This document shows positions 56,146-63,271 of a DNA stretch of 64,000 nucleotides, one piece after another. The stretch lies in assembly GCF_030547245.1 (NCBI RefSeq), contig NZ_JAUOQT010000002.1:186001-250000 (forward strand), read 5' to 3'. The stretch is from Oceanihabitans sp. 2_MG-2023. Its GTDB lineage: Bacteria > Bacteroidota > Bacteroidia > Flavobacteriales > Flavobacteriaceae. Position numbers and translations under genes: made by a program. The notes beneath the pieces were generated by a model that saw only the letters and a list, made by a program, of their open reading frames with translations, was not told where the DNA came from and did not search any database. The first letter of the stretch is position 1. Every line of letters starts with the position of its first letter.

Positions 56146-56796
56146 TTATTTCACTTTCTCTTTATATAAAAACTTTGCTAGGTCTATTATATTATTTAAA
56201 GACTTGGTATTTAACAACTCGAAACTTGTATTTATTGATTTTTCGATAAAAATATCTGTTTTTTCAAAAGCTTCAGAAGTATCGTCTAACCAAAATTTCA
56301 TGGTGAATAATAATTGAATCCAAGAAGATTCTTTTATGGTTTTCTTTTGAATATTTTCAATAGTATCGACATTTAAGTGAAGGGTTTCTAAATCTAATTC
56401 TTCTACAAATTTTAAAAAACTACGTTTAAATCTAGAAAACCTGGAAAGTGCTTTCAGCTGATTTTCAAAACCTTTTAAATTTATTTTTAGAAACTCTTGG
56501 TTAAGCGAAAGATTTTCAAAAAAAGTATAATATAGACTAAGTAGTTTGTCTTTTTTAGTAAACGAAACATACTCTGGTGTTTGTTTTAAAATGGCTAAAG
56601 AATTATCGAAAAGCAACAGATAAATATCCTTTTCCAAATCTTTAAACGAAGTGAAATGTGTGAGGAATAATTCTTCTGAAAAGCCATGTAATTGCGTAAA
56701 ATCTGCAATTGAATCTGGCTTATTTCGATGTTCCACCACATAGTCCATATACATGGTTAATATTTCGGATGCTGCAATTTTATTTTTCTTAGCCAT
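56146..56796 (-). CDS. TetR-like transcriptional regulator
   Basis: 216 residues. Residues about 1-60 (AASEILTMYMDYVVEHRNKPDSIADFTQLHGFSEELFLTHFTSF) form a helix-turn-helix of TetR type, and an all-helical ligand-binding region follows. It lies upstream of the ABC1 kinase gene in one transcription unit. TetR proteins often bind short palindromes and respond to lipids or CoA esters. The palindrome at 60030-60043 or 54681 is a candidate target, but untested. Confidence 0.75.
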   Translation of the reverse strand: MAKKNKIAASEILTMYMDYVVEHRNKPDSIADFTQLHGFSEELFLTHFTSFKDLEKDIYLLLFDNSLAILKQTPEYVSFTKKDKLLSLYYTFFENLSLNQEFLKINLKGFENQLKALSRFSRFKRSFLKFVEELDLETLHLNVDTIENIQKKTIKESSWIQLLFTMKFWLDDTSEAFEKTDIFIEKSINTSFELLNTKSLNNIIDLAKFLYKEKVK

Positions 56797-56857
56797 TCTC
56801 TTTTTATTTGCCCTTAAAAGTACGAAACGTTTTGTCTAAAACGAGCATCTATAAAAC

Positions 56858-56889
56858 AAAAAAGGCTGTCTTTACAGACAACCTTTTTC
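56858..56889 (-). terminator. Terminator after the phasin-like genes
   Basis: On the minus strand GGTTGTCT / AGACAGCC with a short loop and TTTTTTG, 36 bp beyond the stop codon at 56926. It separates the phasin-like unit from the TetR-ABC1 unit. Confidence 0.8.
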
Positions 56890-56925
56890 AACTAACCAAC
56901 TTAATTATTAACAAAAACTTTAAAA

Positions 56926-57216
56926 CTATGCGATAAGCTTAGTAAATCTTTTTTTGCTAAGTTTTACATGTTTTTTAACACCAGTTAAAGCGGTAAAAAC
57001 TAAATCTTGATTTGTAGCAGCTAATTTCAAGCTATCTTTTATTGCTTTATTTGCAACCGTTTGCCATTGTTCTGCAACAATTATAGTTTCACTAACAACT
57101 TCTTCTGTTGTATTAAGAGCGTAATTGTTAGCAGATGCTGCAACTTTTTTTGTTTTTTTTATTGTTTTAAATATCATTTTCTTTGGTGTATCTAAAAGTG
57201 ATTTTGTAGTACTCAT
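56926..57216 (-). CDS. Phasin-like protein, small form A
   Basis: 96 residues, basic and helical. A module reading NNYALNTTEEVVSETI...AIKDSLKLAATNQDLVF...VKKHVK matches the 87-residue protein at 58202-58465 (NDFALNTTEKVFTKSI...KLVKKGLKFSAKNQDVIF...VKGKAV), so they are paralogs. The motif with spaced Gln/Trp, Lys and NQD/QQ plus VKG also appears at the start of the 283-residue neighbour. It resembles phasins, small amphipathic helices that coat PHA or lipid granules. 28 bp after the 57245-58096 gene, hence co-transcribed. Confidence 0.7.
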   Translation of the reverse strand: MSTTKSLLDTPKKMIFKTIKKTKKVAASANNYALNTTEEVVSETIIVAEQWQTVANKAIKDSLKLAATNQDLVFTALTGVKKHVKLSKKRFTKLIA

Positions 57217-57244
57217 ATTGAATTATATTATACGTTAAATCTAA

Positions 57245-58096
57245 TTATTTTTTAGCTTCTGTTTTAGCTTCGGCTACTTTAGTTGCTCCTTCTTTTTTAA
57301 CCTCAGCTACTTTTTTTACTGTTGCTTTTTTAACAGCTGTTGTTTTTTTAGCTACTGTTGCTTTTGCTTTAGGAGCAGCTTTTGTTACTGCTTTAGTAAC
57401 CGCTTTTTTGGTTGCAGTTGTTTTTTTAGCTACCGTTTTCTTTGGTGCTGCTTTAGCTACTACTTTTGTTGCTTTGGTTGCAGTTGCTGTTGCTTTTTTT
57501 AGCACTGTTTTTTTTGTTGCAACTGCTTTTTTAGTTACTTTTTTAGCAACTTTTGCTTTAGGTGCCTCTTTAGCATCTTCTATTATAGCTTCTCCTTTGT
57601 CAATTATTTTTGAAGCTTGCTCTAATACATCACCTTTAAGTTCATTAAACTTAGCCATTCCCATGTTTTTGATGTCTTCAGAAACTTTTTCTGCTTTTTG
57701 AACCATTGGGTTTTCAGAAACCTTCTCTGTGATATCTTCAACTATCCCTACAACTTTTCTACTTACAGGATTATTGATTGCCATGTCTTTGGCTTTTTCA
57801 ACTAAATCGGCATCAATACCAACTAAATCTTTCATTTTATCTGTTCCTGAAACGAACTGACCTTTAACAGCTTCAGCAGTATCAAAAATCATATGGATTT
57901 GTTGTTCTCTTACTTTTTCTGACTTCTTAATTAACTTAGAAGCTAATTTTTGCCATTTTTCACTATTATCTACCACTGTATTAATTGTAGCTATAGAAGC
58001 CTTAACTAATTCTTTATTAATTTTTGTTACAACATTAGTATCGTTACTAGCTTTACTTGTTGCTTTTTTTGCTACTTTTTTTGTTTTAGTTGCCAT
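57245..58096 (-). CDS. Phasin-like protein with long Lys/Ala-rich C-terminal tail
   Basis: 283 residues. Residues about 25-85 hold a phasin-type helix module (WQKLASKLIKKSEKV..QQIHMIFDTAEAVKGQ). A coiled stretch follows to about 175, then residues 176-283 are almost only Ala, Lys, Thr and Val with repeated KKA, KAT and AAPK units. Such tails occur in PhaF (granule and DNA binding) and TadA/MLDS (actinobacterial lipid droplets). I infer a granule-coat protein that may tether droplets to the nucleoid. The promoter upstream carries a tandem heptamer. Confidence 0.75.
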   Translation of the reverse strand: MATKTKKVAKKATSKASNDTNVVTKINKELVKASIATINTVVDNSEKWQKLASKLIKKSEKVREQQIHMIFDTAEAVKGQFVSGTDKMKDLVGIDADLVEKAKDMAINNPVSRKVVGIVEDITEKVSENPMVQKAEKVSEDIKNMGMAKFNELKGDVLEQASKIIDKGEAIIEDAKEAPKAKVAKKVTKKAVATKKTVLKKATATATKATKVVAKAAPKKTVAKKTTATKKAVTKAVTKAAPKAKATVAKKTTAVKKATVKKVAEVKKEGATKVAEAKTEAKK

Positions 58097-58134
58097 AATA
58101 TATTGTTATTGTATTGTTCTTTTTAATTCTGGTA

Positions 58135-58169
58135 CAAACATACAATCAGCAAGTTACAAATGAGTTACA
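58135..58169 (-). promoter_or_regulatory. Promoter of the tailed phasin-like gene: TATGTTTG -7 with tandem heptamers
   Basis: On the minus strand TGTAACTCATTTGTAACT (58169-58152) is a perfect direct repeat of TGTAACT at 11-bp period. Nine bases on lies TATGTTTG (58142-58135), a TAnnTTTG box 38 bp upstream of the start codon. Heptamers at 11-bp period just upstream of the promoter box are what SARP activators bind; a SARP-type gene is next door at 58585. Confidence 0.75.
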
Positions 58170-58201
58170 CTTGTATATGTGTTCCATTATTTGTTTTGAA
58201 A

Positions 58202-58465
58202 TTATTTAGACTTTGCCAAAAATTGTACCGCTTTTCCTTTTACAGTCTCTAAAGTATTAAATATTACATCTTGATTTTTAGCAGAAAATTTTAAACCTTT
58301 CTTTACTAATTTAGCAGAAAGCCCTACTCCTTTCTCCGTTAAGTCTATAGATTTAGTGAATACTTTCTCTGTTGTATTTAAAGCAAAATCGTTTGCCTTA
58401 GTTGTTAATCCTAAAACTTTATTCGCAGTCGTATTAATAATTGTTGCTTTAATTTTCGTAGCCAT
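58202..58465 (-). CDS. Phasin-like protein, small form B
   Basis: 87 residues, basic and helical, clearly paralogous to the 56926-57216 product over NDFALNTTEKV...KKGLKFSAKNQDVIFNTLETVKG. It has its own promoter with the same heptamer arrangement. Being closest to the SARP-type gene, it is a likely direct target. Lipid-granule binding is inferred from the motif and the context. Confidence 0.7.
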   Translation of the reverse strand: MATKIKATIINTTANKVLGLTTKANDFALNTTEKVFTKSIDLTEKGVGLSAKLVKKGLKFSAKNQDVIFNTLETVKGKAVQFLAKSK

Positions 58466-58490
58466 AATATGTTATTTAATATGTATGGTG

Positions 58491-58525
58491 CAAACGTACA
58501 AATCGATAGTTACAAATGAGTTGCA
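58491..58525 (-). promoter_or_regulatory. Promoter of phasin-like form B: TACGTTTG -7 with tandem heptamers
   Basis: TGCAACTCATTTGTAACT (58525-58508, minus strand) differs by one base from the 58152-58169 element, followed nine bases later by TACGTTTG (58498-58491). Spacing and sequence are the same as in the first promoter. The start codon is 25 bp on. Further upstream is a short tandem TTCAAC run (about 58541-58561). Confidence 0.75.
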
Positions 58526-58584
58526 GTTAAAATATAGTTGAAATTGAAGTTGAAGTTGAAAAATGTGATTCTTACTAAAAACTT

Positions 58585-59385
58585 TTAAATACTTTCAATC
58601 TCTTTGAGAAGATTCTTTGTCGCAGGTAATGGATCAATACCATATTCCTGATCCAATACATCGGCACATTTTTGATAAGCTTTAATGGCTTGTGGTCTGT
58701 TTCCTTTTTTAATATAAGCCTGCATTTGAAGTCTGTATGCATCTTCCCAAGTATTATCTATTGCAATAGCACATTGTGCTAAACGAATACTTTCTAAAGG
58801 GTTTTCGTTTAATAGAATTTCGGCAAGTATAACGTAAGCTCCTAAAATTAGGATTTGTATTTTCTCGCGTTCTTCAGACGACCAATCTTCAAAAACACGA
58901 TTAGGTAAATAAACCCCTTGATATAATGCAATTGCTGCTTTATACGCTTGTTTTGCAATAGCTTGATCTTCGCCAAAAGCTTCATTACCTATTATTATAT
59001 ATTGTTCTAGTGCTTCTACATCTATCCAAACTTTTTCTAAATCTAATTGATAGCTAACGCCTTGTCTAATAACAAAAACAGGTTCGATTCTAGAAGCTCT
59101 TTCGGGTTCTAATACTTTATTAACGCCATGTAATGCTACTTTAAAATCGCGATCGTCTCCATCTTCCCAAAGATGATCCATGATTTTTTCTTTATGAAGC
59201 GCATGTCGTTGTCTATTAGAAATTAAATATTGTAATAATTGTACGGTTTTATCACGTCCCCATTTTTTAGAATCTACTTTTTCGTTTTGAAGCCATAGAT
59301 TAAACTGCCCCAAGGTTTGAATGCGAATAACTGCATCTTCTTGAAATTGTTTTAATTCTTTTAATCTATTGCGAAGTGAATTCAT
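58585..59385 (-). CDS. SARP-type transcriptional activator (winged helix plus BTAD)
   Basis: 266 residues. N-terminal OmpR-like winged-helix domain (about 18-110: IRIQTLGQFNLWLQNEKVD..KTVQLLQYLISNRQ) and a C-terminal bacterial transcriptional activator domain of TPR-like helices (about 120-266), with AEILLNENPLESIRLAQCAIAIDNTWEDAYRLQMQAYIKKG. SARPs bind tandem heptamers near promoters. Matching heptamers lie 0.1 and 0.4 kb away. It starts 9 bp after the upstream gene at 59395-59934, so the two are an operon. Confidence 0.85.
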   Translation of the reverse strand: MNSLRNRLKELKQFQEDAVIRIQTLGQFNLWLQNEKVDSKKWGRDKTVQLLQYLISNRQRHALHKEKIMDHLWEDGDDRDFKVALHGVNKVLEPERASRIEPVFVIRQGVSYQLDLEKVWIDVEALEQYIIIGNEAFGEDQAIAKQAYKAAIALYQGVYLPNRVFEDWSSEEREKIQILILGAYVILAEILLNENPLESIRLAQCAIAIDNTWEDAYRLQMQAYIKKGNRPQAIKAYQKCADVLDQEYGIDPLPATKNLLKEIESI

Positions 59386-59394
59386 TAAAAAAGC

Positions 59395-59934
59395 TTACTT
59401 CTTTTTAGTTGTTCGTGTAGTTTTAGTCGTTTTGGAAGGCTTACTAATAGCATCCACTTTTGCATTTAGTTTTTTAATTTCTTCTGCTAAAGAGCTAATG
59501 GATTCCTTAATTGTATTAAAGTCGGAACGTGATGCATTTCTCCATTGATCTATATGCACTTTATCTTTTAAGTCTTCCCCAAAATAACTTATTTGATCTT
59601 GAATATTTGCTACTTGTTTTCTTGGATCTTTAATTGTTTCCATAATAACTTTTGGCCCTTCTTTTGCCATCGTTTTCCATAGAGAAAAACTCTTTTTTAA
59701 TAGGGAATCTTGCACTTCTGGGGATTCATCTTTAGTAGCTTCCAAAGTTAAATCTCCTAATCTTTCTTGAATAAAAGCAACTGCATCATTAAAATTAGTA
59801 AAGCTTTCGTCTTCTCCACCTTGCACATGCGATACTTTGCCGCGCCATTGCACTTTAGATTCACCATCTTCTTCAAAAATAATCTGGTTAAACCGAACCA
59901 TAAAAGACGCGGTTTGATCTACTTTCTTAGCCAT
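59395..59934 (-). CDS. Coiled-coil protein with basic tail, paired with the SARP regulator
   Basis: 179 residues. An N-terminal compact part (about 10-65: FMVRFNQIIFEEDG...VQWRGKVSHVQGGEDESFTNFNDAVAFIQERL) looks like a small folded domain that I do not recognise with certainty. The middle is helical and coiled-coil, and the tail is Lys/Thr-rich (TKTTRTTKKK). It may be a partner or co-regulator of the SARP protein or a granule protein itself. Divergent from glpK. Confidence 0.65.
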   Translation of the reverse strand: MAKKVDQTASFMVRFNQIIFEEDGESKVQWRGKVSHVQGGEDESFTNFNDAVAFIQERLGDLTLEATKDESPEVQDSLLKKSFSLWKTMAKEGPKVIMETIKDPRKQVANIQDQISYFGEDLKDKVHIDQWRNASRSDFNTIKESISSLAEEIKKLNAKVDAISKPSKTTKTTRTTKKK

Positions 59935-60029
59935 AATCTTAAAATTTTAATCGATTACAAAGTACAATACTTTTTTTTGATAAACTAAATTGGTTTTTTA
60001 TGTAAATATATTTTCCAAAAAATAATTTC

Positions 60030-60056
60030 TTATGCATGCATAACATTATAGAATAT
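60030..60056. promoter_or_regulatory. TTATGCATGCATAA palindrome in the regulator/glpK divergent region
   Basis: A perfect 14-bp palindrome at 60030-60043 followed by CATTATAGAATA. It shares TATGCAYGCATAACA and the following ATAGAATA with 54681-54706. It sits 53 bp upstream of glpK and 96 bp upstream of the 59395-59934 gene, well placed to control both. Confidence 0.65.
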
Positions 60057-60095
60057 TTTTTAGTACTTTATGTTTTAATTTTTGAAAAGTAGTTC

Positions 60096-61586
60096 ATGCA
60101 TAAAAAATACGTTATTGCCTTTGATCAAGGTACGACAAGTACCAGAACCATTATTTTTGATATAAATGGTACCATTAAAGGTATCTCTCAAAAAGAACTA
60201 ACACAACATTATCCAGAATCTGGTTGGGTAGAACATAACCCTATGGAAATATACAAAGATCAAAAAGAAACTTTTGAAAATGTTATAAAAGAAACTGGAA
60301 TAAACCCAAAAGATATTGCAGCTATTGGTATTACCAATCAAAGAGAAACTACTGTAGTTTGGGATAAAGAAACAGGACAACCTATCTACAATGCTATAGT
60401 TTGGTTAGATAATAGAACCAAAGACATATGCAATACTTTAAAAAAAGATGGTCTAGGAACTTATGTTCGCGAACAGACAGGATTAGTAATTGACTCCTAT
60501 TTTTCTGGAACTAAATTAAAATGGGTTTTAGATAATGTGGAAGGCGCTCGAGAAAAAGCAGAAACTGGGAAACTTTTATTTGGAACAATCGATAGTTGGT
60601 TGATATATAAATTCACTAAAGGAAAGCAACACGTTACAGATCATACCAATGCATCACGTACCATGCTTTATAATATTAAAGATTTAAAATGGGACAACAC
60701 TTTACTTACTGCTTTAAACATACCAAAATCTATGTTACCAAAAGTAAAAACATCCTCTTCAAACTTTGGTTCTGTAGTTTTTAACGGAATTAACATTCCT
60801 ATTTGCGGGGTTGCTGGAGACCAACAAGCGGCTTTATTTGGTCAAGGAGGATTTGAAGCAGGAATTGCAAAAAACACCTATGGAACTGGTTGTTTTATTT
60901 TACTAAATAATGGAAAAGATTATGTGGCTTCCAAAAACGGTCTAATCTCCACATTAGCATGTACTCTACCAAACGAACCAACAAATTACGCACTAGAAGG
61001 AAGTATCTTTATTGGTGGAGCTTCTATACAATGGTTACGAGATAAAATGTTATTAATTAATCAGGCACAAGAAACCGAAGCAATTTGTAATAGTATTCCG
61101 CCTTTAAAAGATTTATATATGGTTCCTGCTTTTGCAGGATTAGGTGCTCCATATTGGGATGCCAATGCAAAAGGTGCTATTTATGGAATCACGCTAGATA
61201 TAGGAAAAAATGAAATTATTAAAGCAACTATTGAAGCCTTAGCCTATCAAACAAAAGATGTAATTCAGGCTATGGAAGAAGATTGTGGCAAAACATTAAC
61301 TACTTTAAAAGTTGATGGTGGAGCAAGCGCAAATAATTATTTGATGCAGTTTCAATCTAATCTTTTAAATGTTGTTGTTGAAAGACCAAAAATGCTTGAA
61401 GTTACCGCTTTAGGAGCAGCAATGCTAGCAGGACTAAAAGCTGGAGTTTGGACTACAAACGACATCACATCTATTCGAGAAGTAGACCAACTTTTTTCTC
61501 CTAAAATGGAAGAAAAAACAAGAAATCAAAAATATACAGGTTGGTTAAAAGCCATTAAAAAAACCAAGTCGATAATAGAAGTTTAA
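60096..61586 (+). CDS. glpK: Glycerol kinase
   Basis: 496 residues. Phosphorylates glycerol to glycerol-3-phosphate. The FGGY-family start FDQGTTSTRTIIFD and GVAGDQQAALFGQGGF are conserved, and the glycerol-binding NQRETTVVWD is present. glpD follows after 6 bp. No glpF transporter is visible. It could re-use glycerol released by the lipases or taken up from outside. Confidence 0.97.
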   Translation: MHKKYVIAFDQGTTSTRTIIFDINGTIKGISQKELTQHYPESGWVEHNPMEIYKDQKETFENVIKETGINPKDIAAIGITNQRETTVVWDKETGQPIYNAIVWLDNRTKDICNTLKKDGLGTYVREQTGLVIDSYFSGTKLKWVLDNVEGAREKAETGKLLFGTIDSWLIYKFTKGKQHVTDHTNASRTMLYNIKDLKWDNTLLTALNIPKSMLPKVKTSSSNFGSVVFNGINIPICGVAGDQQAALFGQGGFEAGIAKNTYGTGCFILLNNGKDYVASKNGLISTLACTLPNEPTNYALEGSIFIGGASIQWLRDKMLLINQAQETEAICNSIPPLKDLYMVPAFAGLGAPYWDANAKGAIYGITLDIGKNEIIKATIEALAYQTKDVIQAMEEDCGKTLTTLKVDGGASANNYLMQFQSNLLNVVVERPKMLEVTALGAAMLAGLKAGVWTTNDITSIREVDQLFSPKMEEKTRNQKYTGWLKAIKKTKSIIEV

Positions 61587-61592
61587 TTAAAT

Positions 61593-63266
61593 ATGAAAAA
61601 TAAATCATTTTCTATACGAGATAGAGCAGAACAAATAGAAACACTTACTTCTCAAAAATTCGATATCGTGATTATAGGTGGTGGAGTTACAGGAGCAGGA
61701 ATTGCTTTAGATGCTGCTTCTCGTGGCATGAAAACTTGTTTGATTGAAAAGAATGATTTTGCTTCTGGAACTAGCAATAAATCTACAAAACTAATTCATG
61801 GTGGATTACGCTATTTAAAGCAATTAGAAATTGGTTTGGTAAGAGAATCTGGAAGAGAACGTGCTATAGTGCATAAATTAGCACCACATTTAGTGATACC
61901 AGAAAAAATGCTTTTACCGCTTATAGAAGATGGTACCTATGGAAAAATGATGACCTCAATTGGTTTAAGAGTCTACGATTTTTTAGCAGATGTAGAAGGA
62001 GATGATAGAAGAAAAATGCTTGACAAAGCCGAGACTCTAAAAAAAGAACCTTTATTAGATAAAACAACAATTCTTGGAAGCGGTTATTATTCGGAATACA
62101 GAACAGATGATGCGCGATTAACCATTGAACTACTTAAAAAGGCTTCCGAATTTGGAGCAACGATTCTAAATTATTGCGAGATGAGAGATTTCATATATAA
62201 TACAGAAGGAAAACTTAAAACTATCTCATGTATCGATCACAATTCCGAAGAAATATTAAACATAAAATCTCGAAATTTCGTTTCTGCAACTGGACCTTGG
62301 GTTGATAAATTACGAGAGAAAGATGCTTCCAAAAATAAAAAGCATTTACACTTAACTAAAGGTGTACATCTTGTTTTTCCTATTGAAAAATTTCCATTAC
62401 AACAATCGGTTTATTTTGATGTAGCAGATGGACGCATGATTTTTGCAATTCCTAGAGGTCGAGCAACCTATGTTGGTACGACAGACACCGATTATTTTGG
62501 AAATTTAGAACGTGTAGTTACCACAAAAGCAGATGTTCATTATTTACTGGATGCTGTAAATGATGCATTTACTGAAATTCATTTAGTTGAAAAAGACATC
62601 GAATCCAATTGGGCTGGATTACGACCATTAATTCATGAGGAAAAAAAAGACCCTTCCGAATTATCGCGAAAAGATGAAATATTTATTTCTAAAAGTGGTT
62701 TAATTTCTATTGCTGGTGGAAAATTAACAGGTTATAGAAAAATGGCACATCGTGCTATTGATGCTGTTTTAAATACAATGACGTATAAACAAGTTGTCAA
62801 ACTTAAAGAGTCGCAAACTGAAAAAATTACGTTGACATCGAACCCGATGACTTCTAATAAAGAAGTAAAAAAATATCGCAAAAAACTATATTTAAGGCTA
62901 CAAAAAGCTGGAATAGAAAATGATTATTTTGCTTGGTACTTAACTTCCAATTATGGAAAACAAGCAGATGAAATAGTAGGCAAAATGCCATTTTTTAAAA
63001 ACAAAAATGCCGAAGCGCGATTAATTAGAGCAGAGTTATGGTATGGTATTCATTTTGAAATGATTAATAGTCTTTCCGATTTTTTTGTGCGAAGAACAGG
63101 AAGACTATACTTTAATATTTCTAGTGTTTTAAAATTTGAAACGCTAATTATTAAAGACTGTATACAATATTTAGATTGGGATGCTAATCGTGTTAAAAAA
63201 GAAGAAGACATTTTAAGTATACTTATTAAAGATGCTACTTATTTTTATGATAAAGAATTGGACTAA
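61593..63266 (+). CDS. glpD: FAD-dependent glycerol-3-phosphate dehydrogenase
   Basis: 557 residues, membrane-associated. Oxidises glycerol-3-phosphate to dihydroxyacetone phosphate and passes electrons to the quinone pool. N-terminal FAD motif VIIGGGVTGAGIALDAASRG (about 27-46) and FASGTSNKSTKLIHGGLRYL are diagnostic, and the C-terminal GlpA/D helical domain follows. Co-transcribed with glpK. Together with gpsA (opposite direction) it makes a glycerol-3-phosphate switch between storage and catabolism. It ends 5 bp from the convergent DUF5686 gene, with no terminator seen. Confidence 0.97.
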   Translation: MKNKSFSIRDRAEQIETLTSQKFDIVIIGGGVTGAGIALDAASRGMKTCLIEKNDFASGTSNKSTKLIHGGLRYLKQLEIGLVRESGRERAIVHKLAPHLVIPEKMLLPLIEDGTYGKMMTSIGLRVYDFLADVEGDDRRKMLDKAETLKKEPLLDKTTILGSGYYSEYRTDDARLTIELLKKASEFGATILNYCEMRDFIYNTEGKLKTISCIDHNSEEILNIKSRNFVSATGPWVDKLREKDASKNKKHLHLTKGVHLVFPIEKFPLQQSVYFDVADGRMIFAIPRGRATYVGTTDTDYFGNLERVVTTKADVHYLLDAVNDAFTEIHLVEKDIESNWAGLRPLIHEEKKDPSELSRKDEIFISKSGLISIAGGKLTGYRKMAHRAIDAVLNTMTYKQVVKLKESQTEKITLTSNPMTSNKEVKKYRKKLYLRLQKAGIENDYFAWYLTSNYGKQADEIVGKMPFFKNKNAEARLIRAELWYGIHFEMINSLSDFFVRRTGRLYFNISSVLKFETLIIKDCIQYLDWDANRVKKEEDILSILIKDATYFYDKELD

Positions 63267-63271
63267 AGTGC

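Noticed and set aside
57408-57701. 97-codon frame antisense to the tailed phasin-like gene
   Set aside because: Its Val/Ala/Phe-rich text is the complement of the Lys/Ala/Thr tail, an artefact of codon composition.
56926-58465. PHA granule locus
   Set aside because: Phasin-like proteins alone would fit, but no phaC, phaA or phaB is in the window and a WS/DGAT operon is adjacent; PHA remains possible only if phaC is elsewhere.
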